A stretch of DNA of 23,056 nt, taken from NCBI GenBank assembly GCA_002307275.1, contig DBTX01000012.1, forward strand, positions 1 to 23,056, given 5' to 3'. Made by a program: the position numbers and the translations under genes. Shown in pieces: positions 7,555-13,838 of this stretch. The DNA is from Hungateiclostridiaceae bacterium UBA1305 (GTDB lineage Bacteria; Bacillota; Clostridia; Acetivibrionales; DTU013). Numbering within the stretch: position 1 is the stretch's first letter; every line of letters begins with the position of its first letter. The notes beneath the pieces were generated by a model. That model saw only the letters and a program-made list of their open reading frames with translations, did no database searches and had not been told where the DNA came from.

Positions 7555-7660
7555 CGATGCGAAAGATGTCCCCCACCCCGGATGCATGGGCGAGCAGCAA
7601 GCAAAGCTTGCGACCAGCCTCGTTGAACCGATGCGTTATAAACAGGATGAAAGGATTGAA

Positions 7661-7689
7661 TTGCTTTTTTTCCGGATTCGGGGTAAAAT
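7661..7689 (+). promoter_or_regulatory. Putative promoter of the ABC-F gene with long leader
   Basis: TTGCTT (7661-7666) and TAAAAT (7684-7689) are separated by 17 nt. Transcription would begin near 7695, giving a ~298-nt untranslated leader before the ABC-F start at 7993. The 438-nt gap 7555-7992 has no other gene-sized frame that looks real; it holds this promoter, tiny ORFs and hairpins. Confidence 0.5.
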
Positions 7690-7725
7690 AAAATTAGAAT
7701 TTATGAAGGGGTAAGGTATTATCGA

Positions 7726-7740
7726 ATGAGAATTGGCTAA
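7726..7740 (+). CDS. Possible minimal upstream ORF (4 codons)
   Basis: ATG AGA ATT GGC TAA (product MRIG) is preceded by a purine-rich AAGGGGTAAGG (7706-7716) that ends 9 nt before the ATG. It lies ~30 nt after the predicted transcript start of the ABC-F leader. GAATT/AATTC arms (7730-7734 and 7739-7743) overlap it. Such a short frame can occur by chance; the good ribosome site is the only support. Confidence 0.25.
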   Translation: MRIG

Positions 7741-7832
7741 TTCAGCGAATAAATTATTTTATATCGGAGCAAAAGTCACTGTAAAATGGCAACCGGAATC
7801 GTGTTAATTTTACGGCTGTAATAAAGGTGTTG

Positions 7833-7859
7833 ATGATGCTTCGACTGGTGCTGGATTAG
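7833..7859 (+). CDS. Putative 8-residue leader peptide in the ABC-F 5' region
   Basis: Frame MMLRLVLD followed by TAG; AAAGGTG (7823-7829) precedes it, giving 6 nt spacing to the second ATG (7836). The peptide is hydrophobic with one Arg, similar in style to leader peptides of macrolide, lincosamide and streptogramin resistance genes on which drug-bound ribosomes stall. A terminator-like hairpin lies 45 nt downstream and the ABC-F gene after that. The role is inferred from layout. Confidence 0.42.
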   Translation: MMLRLVLD

Positions 7860-7903
7860 CTTGCATAACCTCAGCTGGCGGCCTTGTTTTCAGGGATGGC
7901 GGC

Positions 7904-7940
7904 GGGTAGCCTCATTTATTGGCTTGCCTTTTGTTTTTTG
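7904..7940 (+). terminator. Terminator-like hairpin in the ABC-F leader (attenuator candidate)
   Basis: GGTAGCC (7905-7911) pairs with GGCTTGCC (7921-7928) with one bulged T and one G-T pair around a 9-nt loop, followed at once by TTTTGTTTTTTG (7929-7940). It lies within the predicted leader, 53 nt before the ABC-F start codon, so it would stop leader transcripts rather than end a gene. A second stem, CCTTG/CAGGG with a TTTT loop (7882-7895), sits just upstream. GGCTGT (7814-7819), right before the leader peptide, could pair with GTAGCC (7906-7911) as an alternative fold. Confidence 0.48.
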
Positions 7941-7992
7941 TTAATGCATCTTTCCTGCACATTTTTACAAATGCGAGAGGAGGGATTTTTTT

Positions 7993-9744
7993 ATGCTGCT
8001 TTTAGAAGCGGGTAATATGAAAAAGTACTATGCGGACAGGCTCATTATAGAGTTTGACGCTTTTAAGATCTATACAGGGGACAGGATCGGGGTCGTCGGC
8101 CTGAACGGTTCAGGAAAGACAACACTGCTTGATTTGCTTGCCGGAGCGATCGAACCCGATGAGGGCTATATCAGGCATTATTGCGAAATCGGCTATATCC
8201 GCCAGTTTCCGGAGAATATTCTTGCGGAGGATAGGAGGAATGGAGTTGGAGAAGGAACTGGAGATGGGGACGAGAACGAGGATGAGGAGAGAAACAATGA
8301 ATGGCGAAATTATACTGAGAACGAAAGCCGGTCTAAAAAACTGCTAAAAGAATTTGAACTGAACCGGAAGCTTCAGAGGGATGGCCTGAGCGGCGGCGAG
8401 CATACGCGGCTGAAGATAGCGAATGCTTTCAGCAAGGACAATCTGTTGCTTTTTGCCGATGAACCGACATCGAACCTGGACTTCAAAGGGATCGGGCTTT
8501 TGAAGCAGAAGCTTGAAGGAGTGGATACCTTCGTTATGATCAGCCACGACAGGAGCCTGCTCGATTCGCTCTGTAACAGGATTCTCGAAGTCAGGGACGG
8601 TAAAATCCGGGTATTCAACGGTGATTTTTCATTCTACAGGCAAAGCTGTGAAATTGAAAAAAAGCAGGCAGCACTCGAATATGAGAAATACATTGATACG
8701 AAAGAAAGTATGGAGGCTGCGATATCCGACAGGCAGCACAGGGCAAAGGCCATGAGGAAGGCGCCAAAAAGGATGGGAAATTCCGAAGCCAGGCTCCATA
8801 CTCGAGCTGCGAACGAAAAGCAGGAGAAGCTCCACGATGCGGCTAACAGCATTATGACGAGGCTGGAAAAGCTGGAGGTGAAGGAGAAGCCGAAGGTGCT
8901 GCCGGGAATAAAGCTGGATTTCTCCCTGACAAGTCCGCCGGAGAATAAGATTGTGCTATCTGCACAAAAATTGGATTTCAGCTATGGGAATGTGAATGTC
9001 TTCAGGGATGCAGGCTTCAAAGTGTATAACGGTGTCAGGACAGCTTTATGGGGTGAAAATGGGACAGGAAAGACAACACTTTTGAATTTAGTCTTTGCAA
9101 ATGACAATAAAAGCATCAGTATTGTTCCAAAAGCTAAATTGGCCTATTTCTGCCAGGGCTTTGAAAACCTTGATGCTGAAAAAAATGTGTTCGAAAATGT
9201 CATGAAGGACAGCGTCCAGAATGAGACTGTAGCCCGCACAATACTGGCAAGACTGCTGATCCAAGGCGAAGCGGTTTATAAGAAAGTGGCCGTTCTGAGT
9301 GGTGGCGAGAAGATCAAGGTCGCTTTTGCCAGGATGTTCGTGTCCGGTGCGAATGTGCTGTTGCTCGATGAGCCGACCAATTACCTTGACATGCAGTCTA
9401 TTGAAGCACTTGAGAGCGTAATGAAGGAATACGAGGGAACGGTTCTCTTTGTATCACATGATAAAGCCTTTGTAAATGCAGTTGCAGATAGATTGCTGGT
9501 GCTGGAAAATCATATGATCCATGAATTTGAGGGTAAGCTTGAGGAATATGAGGTGCGGAAAGCTGCCCCAAAGGTTCCAAACGGGAGAAATGCAATGTCC
9601 GGCGGTATACCGGAAGGAATTGAACGGACAATGCTGCAAATGAAATTGACCGAGATCATTTCGAGGCTCTCCGCGTCAAATGGCGATAAGGAGGTTCTGG
9701 AAGAGGAATACAGACGCCTGACGGAACAACTGAGGCAGCCCTGA
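7993..9744 (+). CDS. ABC-F ATPase, ribosome-protection type (antibiotic resistance family)
   Basis: The protein has 583 residues, two ATP-binding cassettes and no membrane segment. Cassette 1: Walker A GLNGSGKTT (36-44), signature LSGGEHTRL (132-140), Walker B LLFADEP with TSNLD (152-163). Cassette 2: Walker A GENGTGKTT (354-362), signature LSGGEKIKV (435-443), Walker B LLLDEPTNYLD (456-466). A charged helical linker (about 225-310) corresponds to the P-site tRNA interaction/antibiotic-resistance region. The shortness of cassette 1 and the linker resemble Vga/VmlR/CplR-type proteins, which displace lincosamides, pleuromutilins and streptogramin A from the ribosome; housekeeping EttA-type proteins are the alternative. 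AGGAGG (7978-7983) lies 9 nt before the ATG. Unusual: a Gly/Asp/Glu/Asn-rich insert at ~80-112. The leader with uORFs and hairpin supports a drug-inducible resistance role. Confidence 0.9.
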   Translation: MLLLEAGNMKKYYADRLIIEFDAFKIYTGDRIGVVGLNGSGKTTLLDLLAGAIEPDEGYIRHYCEIGYIRQFPENILAEDRRNGVGEGTGDGDENEDEERNNEWRNYTENESRSKKLLKEFELNRKLQRDGLSGGEHTRLKIANAFSKDNLLLFADEPTSNLDFKGIGLLKQKLEGVDTFVMISHDRSLLDSLCNRILEVRDGKIRVFNGDFSFYRQSCEIEKKQAALEYEKYIDTKESMEAAISDRQHRAKAMRKAPKRMGNSEARLHTRAANEKQEKLHDAANSIMTRLEKLEVKEKPKVLPGIKLDFSLTSPPENKIVLSAQKLDFSYGNVNVFRDAGFKVYNGVRTALWGENGTGKTTLLNLVFANDNKSISIVPKAKLAYFCQGFENLDAEKNVFENVMKDSVQNETVARTILARLLIQGEAVYKKVAVLSGGEKIKVAFARMFVSGANVLLLDEPTNYLDMQSIEALESVMKEYEGTVLFVSHDKAFVNAVADRLLVLENHMIHEFEGKLEEYEVRKAAPKVPNGRNAMSGGIPEGIERTMLQMKLTEIISRLSASNGDKEVLEEEYRRLTEQLRQP

Positions 9745-9761
9745 TTCCAGCACTGTTGAGT

Positions 9762-10226
9762 TTATGGAAGATTAAGAATCATTTCATTATTTGAAACAGT
9801 GAAGCCGAATTTCAGATAAATGGGTTTCCCCATTTCAGTTGCGTGCAAGCTTATTTTTTTGCATCCTCGATCCTGAGACTCTGAAATCAACTTTCCGAAA
9901 AGGGTGGGGGCTATGCCCCTGCCTCTATAGGCTGGCTTTGTATACATATTCATGATATATGCAACTTTCCCATTCTTTTTTTTATAGGAGGGCGGCAGAC
10001 TGTAAAAATATACACCGCTTGTCCCGACAATTACTCCGCTGTCTGTCGCTACCCATGCCAAAAAGCGGTCGGCATCCATATTTTCTATAAAGTATTCTTC
10101 CAGACTGTAATATAATTCATCTTTGCCGGCACTGGATTCCAAAGGCTGGACTTCATTCAGGAATTCAACCCGCATTTGTATCAGATCAGCCACATCCTCA
10201 TTGCCTGCTTTCCTGAATTCGATCAT
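9762..10226 (-). CDS. GNAT-family N-acetyltransferase
   Basis: The protein has ~155 residues from ATG 10226; the TTG two codons upstream is too close to the GGGGTG ribosome site. It is a GNAT fold: motif A MNMYTKPAYRGRGIAPTLF carries the acetyl-CoA pyrophosphate loop R-G-R-G-I-A, and motif B SLHATEMGKPIYLKFGF gives the usual Tyr and GF ending. Members transfer an acetyl group to amines of small molecules, antibiotics or protein N termini; the substrate cannot be predicted. It is the last gene of the four-gene minus-strand operon, 25 nt after the beta-helix gene, and it converges on the ABC-F gene with only 17 nt between stops and no visible terminator. Confidence 0.9.
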   Translation of the reverse strand: MIEFRKAGNEDVADLIQMRVEFLNEVQPLESSAGKDELYYSLEEYFIENMDADRFLAWVATDSGVIVGTSGVYFYSLPPSYKKKNGKVAYIMNMYTKPAYRGRGIAPTLFGKLISESQDRGCKKISLHATEMGKPIYLKFGFTVSNNEMILNLP

Positions 10227-10251
10227 ATCCAATACACCCCTTTAAATATGT

Positions 10252-10911
10252 TTAAAACCTGGCCACAAGTTCACCCGAGCTTTTGAGAATATGATTCTCA
10301 GGAACAAAACCTCTTACCGACGTCAGAGGATATACAATACTGTTCCTGCCGATGACGGTTCCTGGATTTAACACTGAATTACAGCCCACTTCGGCATTAT
10401 CTCCGACGATAGCTCCAAATTTTCGGAGGTTTGTTTCAATACAATCGCCTCCGACCTTTACCTTCACCATCCCGCCGTTGGATTTCAAGTTCGAGCAGAT
10501 GACGCCTGCGCCCAGATGTGCCTTGTATCCCAGTATGGAATCGCCCACATAATTGAAATGCGGGACCTGCGCTTTATTGAACAGCAGGGAGTTTTTTATT
10601 TCCGTTGAATTGCCAATCACCACTCCATCGCCGACGATGACATTCTCTCTGATATAGGCGCACTGCCTGATCTCACAGTTGCAGCCGATGATGGCGGGAC
10701 CCTTTATCAAGGCGGATTTTTCAATTGTGGTTCCCTTACCTACCCAGATGTATTGACCGATCTGTTCAAATTCATCAGAAAGATTTTGAGAAAATTCAAG
10801 TAAAAATGTCTTTATTTTTGAAAGCGCCTCCCAGGGATAATTGACATTATTAAATATCGCTTTTTCAAGGCACTCATTTAGATCAAACAGATCTTCTACA
10901 GTCAGGTTCAT
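10252..10911 (-). CDS. Left-handed beta-helix (hexapeptide-repeat) acyltransferase, GlmU-C/GlcNAc-1-P-type
   Basis: The protein has ~219 residues from ATG 10911, with AAAGGA 9 nt upstream; the GTG at 10932 has no proper site. After a helical N-terminus (1-55), residues ~56-210 are hexapeptide repeats ([IV]G-x4), e.g. VGKGTTIEKSALIKGPAIIG and IVGDGVVIG. The segment VPHFNYVGDSILGYKAHLGAG (from about 116) resembles the GlmU acetyltransferase active site (HLTYLGDAEIG...NIGAG), with H118 at the catalytic-base position. There is no nucleotidyltransferase domain. Databases often call such proteins 'UDP-GlcNAc pyrophosphorylase', which the missing domain contradicts. A sugar-phosphate acyltransferase is plausible; the true substrate is unknown. 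It lies between two GNAT genes in one operon. Confidence 0.82.
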   Translation of the reverse strand: MNLTVEDLFDLNECLEKAIFNNVNYPWEALSKIKTFLLEFSQNLSDEFEQIGQYIWVGKGTTIEKSALIKGPAIIGCNCEIRQCAYIRENVIVGDGVVIGNSTEIKNSLLFNKAQVPHFNYVGDSILGYKAHLGAGVICSNLKSNGGMVKVKVGGDCIETNLRKFGAIVGDNAEVGCNSVLNPGTVIGRNSIVYPLTSVRGFVPENHILKSSGELVARF

Positions 10912-10939
10912 ATAATTGATTCCTTTCTTCACTTTCCTT

Positions 10940-11413
10940 CTATTGTATGATATAACATTTCATGTTCTTTTCATATATTCGTAATGTAACTTTTTCCGAA
11001 TGTACTTTGTCCTCAACTCCCACATAGCCTGCTTTCTCATAAAAATGGCAGTTGCTTGCTTTCTGCACGGGAGTATCCAAACTCCATGAAATCGCATCGG
11101 GAAATTCTTTCTCTATAAACTGGAGAGCCTTTGATCCAATACCCCTATTCTGAAATTCAGGTATTATGGCGAGACAGCCGAGCCAGTACCGGCCTTCATC
11201 ACGGATACGGACCGTTATATTGCCGATAATCCTGCCTTCCAGTAGTATCTTGTACATAAATGGTTTCAGAATCCGTTGCTTCATATCATCCAGCGAGACA
11301 TGATATCCCGGACATTCTCCAAACCGGACAAAATCATCATAAAAGCTCTGATCCTGGACTTCAATCAGTATGGCTGCATCATCCAGGCAGGCTAATTCAA
11401 ATGATAAACTCAT
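10940..11413 (-). CDS. GNAT-family N-acetyltransferase
   Basis: The protein has ~157 residues from ATG 11413, with AGAGGTG 6 nt upstream; the GTG three codons earlier sits on that site. The acetyl-CoA loop is in GCLAIIPEFQNRGIGSKAL (Q-N-R-G-I-G). The motif B equivalent is LDTPVQKASNCHFYEKAGYVG, where N-x-x-x-F-Y-E-K-x-G-Y matches the common GNAT C-terminal pattern. It is the second gene of the operon, 16 nt after the ATPase gene and 28 nt before the beta-helix gene. It is not closely similar by eye to the other GNAT in the operon, so a recent duplication is unlikely. The substrate is unknown. Confidence 0.9.
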   Translation of the reverse strand: MSLSFELACLDDAAILIEVQDQSFYDDFVRFGECPGYHVSLDDMKQRILKPFMYKILLEGRIIGNITVRIRDEGRYWLGCLAIIPEFQNRGIGSKALQFIEKEFPDAISWSLDTPVQKASNCHFYEKAGYVGVEDKVHSEKVTLRIYEKNMKCYIIQ

Positions 11414-11429
11414 ATTTGTCACCTCTGAT

Positions 11430-12185
11430 TCAATTATTATTCAAGGGCAGCATCAATTCCCGAAGCATGCCATCCGTGTTGTTGATAAATGCCCGCATGA
11501 TTTGATAATGCTCGGTTTCTTCATACTTCACTCTTTTAATGGACTCCTTGATTTCATAAATGGCTGCATCAGGGTAAGCCATGATGATAGGGGAGTGAGT
11601 GGCAATGATAAACTGGGAATCCTCATTGATCAGTTCATGCATCCTGCTGATCAGTGACATTTGCCTTGACGGTGACAGCGCTGCTTCGGGCTCATCCAGA
11701 ATGTACATGCCATGACCTCGAAGTCTGTGCAGAAACAATGCGAAAAAGGATTCTCCATGGGATTGCTCGTGGAGTGATTTCCCGCCGAATGAATCCTTAA
11801 CGGGAGGATCAAAACTGAATTCACTATCCAACTGATCGATATAGGTAGCTACATTATAGTAGCTTTCTGCCCTCAGAAAGAATCCATCCTTTGGTCTTCT
11901 TACCCCTTTTACCAGTTTGATGTAATCATGCAGGCTGGAATGGGAATCCAATGTGGAAAATGTAAAATTCTTTGAGCCGCCTTCCGGATTAAAACCATAA
12001 GCAGCTGCAATGGATTCCAGTATCGTCGACTTTCCGGTGCCGTTTTCACCGACAAAAAAGGTTACCTTTGGATGCAGCTCAAGATGATTAATGTTTTTTA
12101 TTGCAGGGAGACAAAAAGGATATTCTTCGAAGGAAGCAATCCTTTCTCTTTTAAGTTCGATAATTTTTATATATTGATTCGTCAT
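11430..12185 (-). CDS. Small SMC/ABC-type AAA ATPase (AAA_21-like)
   Basis: The protein has ~251 residues from ATG 12185, with AGTGGTG 6 nt upstream; codons from 12197 to 12186 probably are not translated. It is a single compact ABC-like ATPase: Walker A GENGTGKST (46-54), signature-like SHGES (142-146), Walker B YILDEPE (161-167) and H-loop ATHSP (195-199). No coiled coil, TOPRIM nuclease or membrane domain is present, and it ends soon after the H-loop. Such stand-alone ATPases are widespread and mostly uncharacterised; relatives occur in OLD/RecF-like families. It leads the four-gene operon with two GNATs and a beta-helix acyltransferase. I see no partner nuclease that would make it a defence system. 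Confidence 0.88.
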   Translation of the reverse strand: MTNQYIKIIELKRERIASFEEYPFCLPAIKNINHLELHPKVTFFVGENGTGKSTILESIAAAYGFNPEGGSKNFTFSTLDSHSSLHDYIKLVKGVRRPKDGFFLRAESYYNVATYIDQLDSEFSFDPPVKDSFGGKSLHEQSHGESFFALFLHRLRGHGMYILDEPEAALSPSRQMSLISRMHELINEDSQFIIATHSPIIMAYPDAAIYEIKESIKRVKYEETEHYQIMRAFINNTDGMLRELMLPLNNN

Positions 12186-12221
12186 GAGCATCACCACTCA
12201 TTCATATGTATTCCTGGTGGA

Positions 12222-12275
12222 CGGGTTCAGTTCAGCAATATCTGCTGTACCCGAAATATCATTAAACTTATTATA
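12222..12275 (-). promoter_or_regulatory. Promoter -10 and 5'-leader hairpin of the four-gene operon
   Basis: On the minus strand a perfect TATAAT lies at 12275-12270, with only weak -35 candidates, ~85 nt before the ATPase start. Between them, arms CGGGT/ACCCG (12222-12226 and 12249-12253) and CAGCA/TGCTG (12233-12237 and 12242-12246) form a two-part stem with a 5-nt loop in the leader RNA. This could be a regulatory or stability hairpin. Confidence 0.4.
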
Positions 12276-12428
12276 CCGAATTTCACAATAAAATGGAAAT
12301 AATATAAATGAGTCAGGAATAACGCTGTAAAACCGAAATAAACCAATTGCAAAAACCATTTATTTTTGTTAATTTGTAAGTGTTACCTGAAAATCTGGCG
12401 GGAGAGGTTGCAGAAAGGGGAGATCGCA

Positions 12429-13586
12429 TTGGCCATATCATTGAGGTATTTATGCAAATACGCAAAAGAGAATTATGGAATGAACCTGATTTGCGGAGAG
12501 AGTAATATGAACAACCTTGTCAACTGGGTCCACATGCTGGAGGACCCCGAGACGGCAAGCTTTCTTCATGGACAGGAACTGATCTTTTCAACCGGGATCG
12601 GACATGTCAACCCGGACTGGCTTCTTGATTTCGCAAAAGGGCTGGTGGAAAATCAAGCGAGCGGTTTGGTGCTCAATATCGGTCCTTATATACAGTCGGT
12701 GCCTGAAGATTTGATTGCCTACTGCAGAGAGGTGAACTTTCCTTTGTTTACGATACCGTGGAAGACCAGAATTGTAGATATTACCAATGATTTCTGCAGG
12801 AAAATCATTAAATCCGAAGAAAATGAAGTTAGTGTTGCCAGCGCATTCCGCAATATTATATTTTTTCCTGAAAAAATATTTGAATTTGGTCCGGTATTGG
12901 AACGGAAAGAGTTTAATCTTGATGCTGGATTCTGTGTTGTGGCTTTATCGCTTCAAGTGCCTTCCAAAGATAGATTTTCTGATTTTGACAAGTCAGTAAG
13001 GCTGCATTTTGCTAAAATTTTATATAACCACAGTGATCGCTTTAACATTTTCCGTCAGGACAAATATCTGATCATCGTACTCCAGAGCTTTCCGCAGGAT
13101 TTTATTGAGAGTGCAGTTGAACGCTTGAATGAAGTGTGTAATTTCGGCGGACCGGAATATCGTATCCGGGCCGGGATCAGTGTAAATGATGCTGGAATCC
13201 GAACACTCCCAAGAAATTACAAGAGAGCAATCGCACTCCTTCATATAGCAGAGAAGCAGGGCAAAGCTGCGGTTTCCTACCGTAGTATCGGCTTGTTCCA
13301 ACTATTGCTGGAGATTGAGGACCAAAATGTCATGAGGTCATTTTTCAAAGAGACACTTGGACAACTTGAGGCTTATGATGAAGAGAACCGTACTGATTAT
13401 ATGCTCATACTGAAACAATATTTGGAGAATAATGCCAGCGTGCAGGAGGTCGCAAAGGATACCTTTGTGCATCGCAATACCATTAATTATAAAATCAAAA
13501 AAATCAAGGAAATACTGCAATGTGACCTCACTTACCAGGATGGCTTGAAGCTGCTTCTTGCTTTCCATATTCGGGAATTACTGTAG
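12429..13586 (+). CDS. PucR-family transcriptional regulator
   Basis: I start at TTG 12429, 6 nt after AAGGGGAG, giving ~385 residues beginning MAISLRYLCK; the earlier TTG at 12366 has no ribosome site. The N-terminal PucR domain (~1-125) has the typical pattern NLVNWVHMLEDPETASFLHGQELIFSTGIG. A central GGDEF-like degenerate region follows, then the C-terminal PucR helix-turn-helix (~340-365), NASVQEVAKDTFVHRNTINYK, with the family's H-R-N-T-x-x-Y-[KR] motif. PucR proteins commonly respond to a nitrogen metabolite and control adjacent catabolic genes. The aminotransferase/dehydrogenase operon downstream on the same strand is the likely target; a palindrome lies beside that operon's promoter. 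Confidence 0.9.
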   Translation: MAISLRYLCKYAKENYGMNLICGESNMNNLVNWVHMLEDPETASFLHGQELIFSTGIGHVNPDWLLDFAKGLVENQASGLVLNIGPYIQSVPEDLIAYCREVNFPLFTIPWKTRIVDITNDFCRKIIKSEENEVSVASAFRNIIFFPEKIFEFGPVLERKEFNLDAGFCVVALSLQVPSKDRFSDFDKSVRLHFAKILYNHSDRFNIFRQDKYLIIVLQSFPQDFIESAVERLNEVCNFGGPEYRIRAGISVNDAGIRTLPRNYKRAIALLHIAEKQGKAAVSYRSIGLFQLLLEIEDQNVMRSFFKETLGQLEAYDEENRTDYMLILKQYLENNASVQEVAKDTFVHRNTINYKIKKIKEILQCDLTYQDGLKLLLAFHIRELL

Positions 13587-13665
13587 TACAGCTTATTATA
13601 GAAGCGGGGGACATATTTGGCCTCGTTATATGCCCAATATGCGGAATGTTGTATTAAATGTGCAT

Positions 13666-13687
13666 CAGCACAAAAAACTTTGTGCTG
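13666..13687. promoter_or_regulatory. Palindrome upstream of the aminotransferase promoter (candidate PucR operator)
   Basis: CAGCACAAA (13666-13674) and TTTGTGCTG (13679-13687) are exact reverse complements separated by 4 nt. It ends 7 nt before the -35 of the predicted promoter, a position typical of activator sites. No T-tract follows, arguing against a terminator for the PucR gene, though that remains possible. Assignment to PucR is inference from adjacency. Confidence 0.45.
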
Positions 13688-13694
13688 TAATTCG

Positions 13695-13722
13695 TTGAAT
13701 AGATTTCTGAACGTGTTATGAT
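13695..13722 (+). promoter_or_regulatory. Promoter of the aminotransferase/dehydrogenase operon
   Basis: TTGAAT (13695-13700), a 16-nt spacer and TATGAT (13717-13722). Predicted transcription start near 13729 leaves a ~110-nt leader containing the hairpin at 13761-13805. Confidence 0.55.
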
Positions 13723-13760
13723 AGGCATATAAAATGAGAGTGGAAAATACGGCGAAGGGG

Positions 13761-13805
13761 CCTGCCAGCATGTATTCTCACAAGACGGGAATATATGCTG
13801 ACAGG
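13761..13805 (+). promoter_or_regulatory. Long leader hairpin before the aminotransferase gene
   Basis: CAGCATGTATTC (13766-13777) pairs with GAATATATGCTG (13789-13800) over 12 positions (one G-T). After a C/A mismatch the stem continues with CCTG/CAGG (13761-13764 and 13802-13805). The loop is 11 nt. The following TTCTTTCACTATTATT is only moderately T-rich, so it could be a weak attenuator or a structural leader element. I do not recognise a known riboswitch. Confidence 0.45.
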
Positions 13806-13838
13806 TTCTTTCACTATTATTAAACGAGGTGATAGGAC

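Noticed and set aside
7388..7714. Plus-strand frame running past the AlkZ-related stop
   Set aside because: Begins in another frame inside the AlkZ-related gene and has no start signal; it is a shadow that happens to extend into the spacer.
11430..12185. Reading the ATPase as part of an OLD-type or other phage-defence system
   Set aside because: No TOPRIM, nuclease, reverse transcriptase or toxin partner is present; its neighbours are acyltransferases.
12366..12428. Upstream TTG start for the PucR protein
   Set aside because: No ribosome site; TTG 12429 has AAGGGGAG at proper distance and gives a family-typical N-terminus.
13666..13687. Palindrome as the PucR gene's intrinsic terminator
   Set aside because: Stem is good but no T-tract follows; its place just before a -35 fits an operator better, though read-through termination was not excluded.
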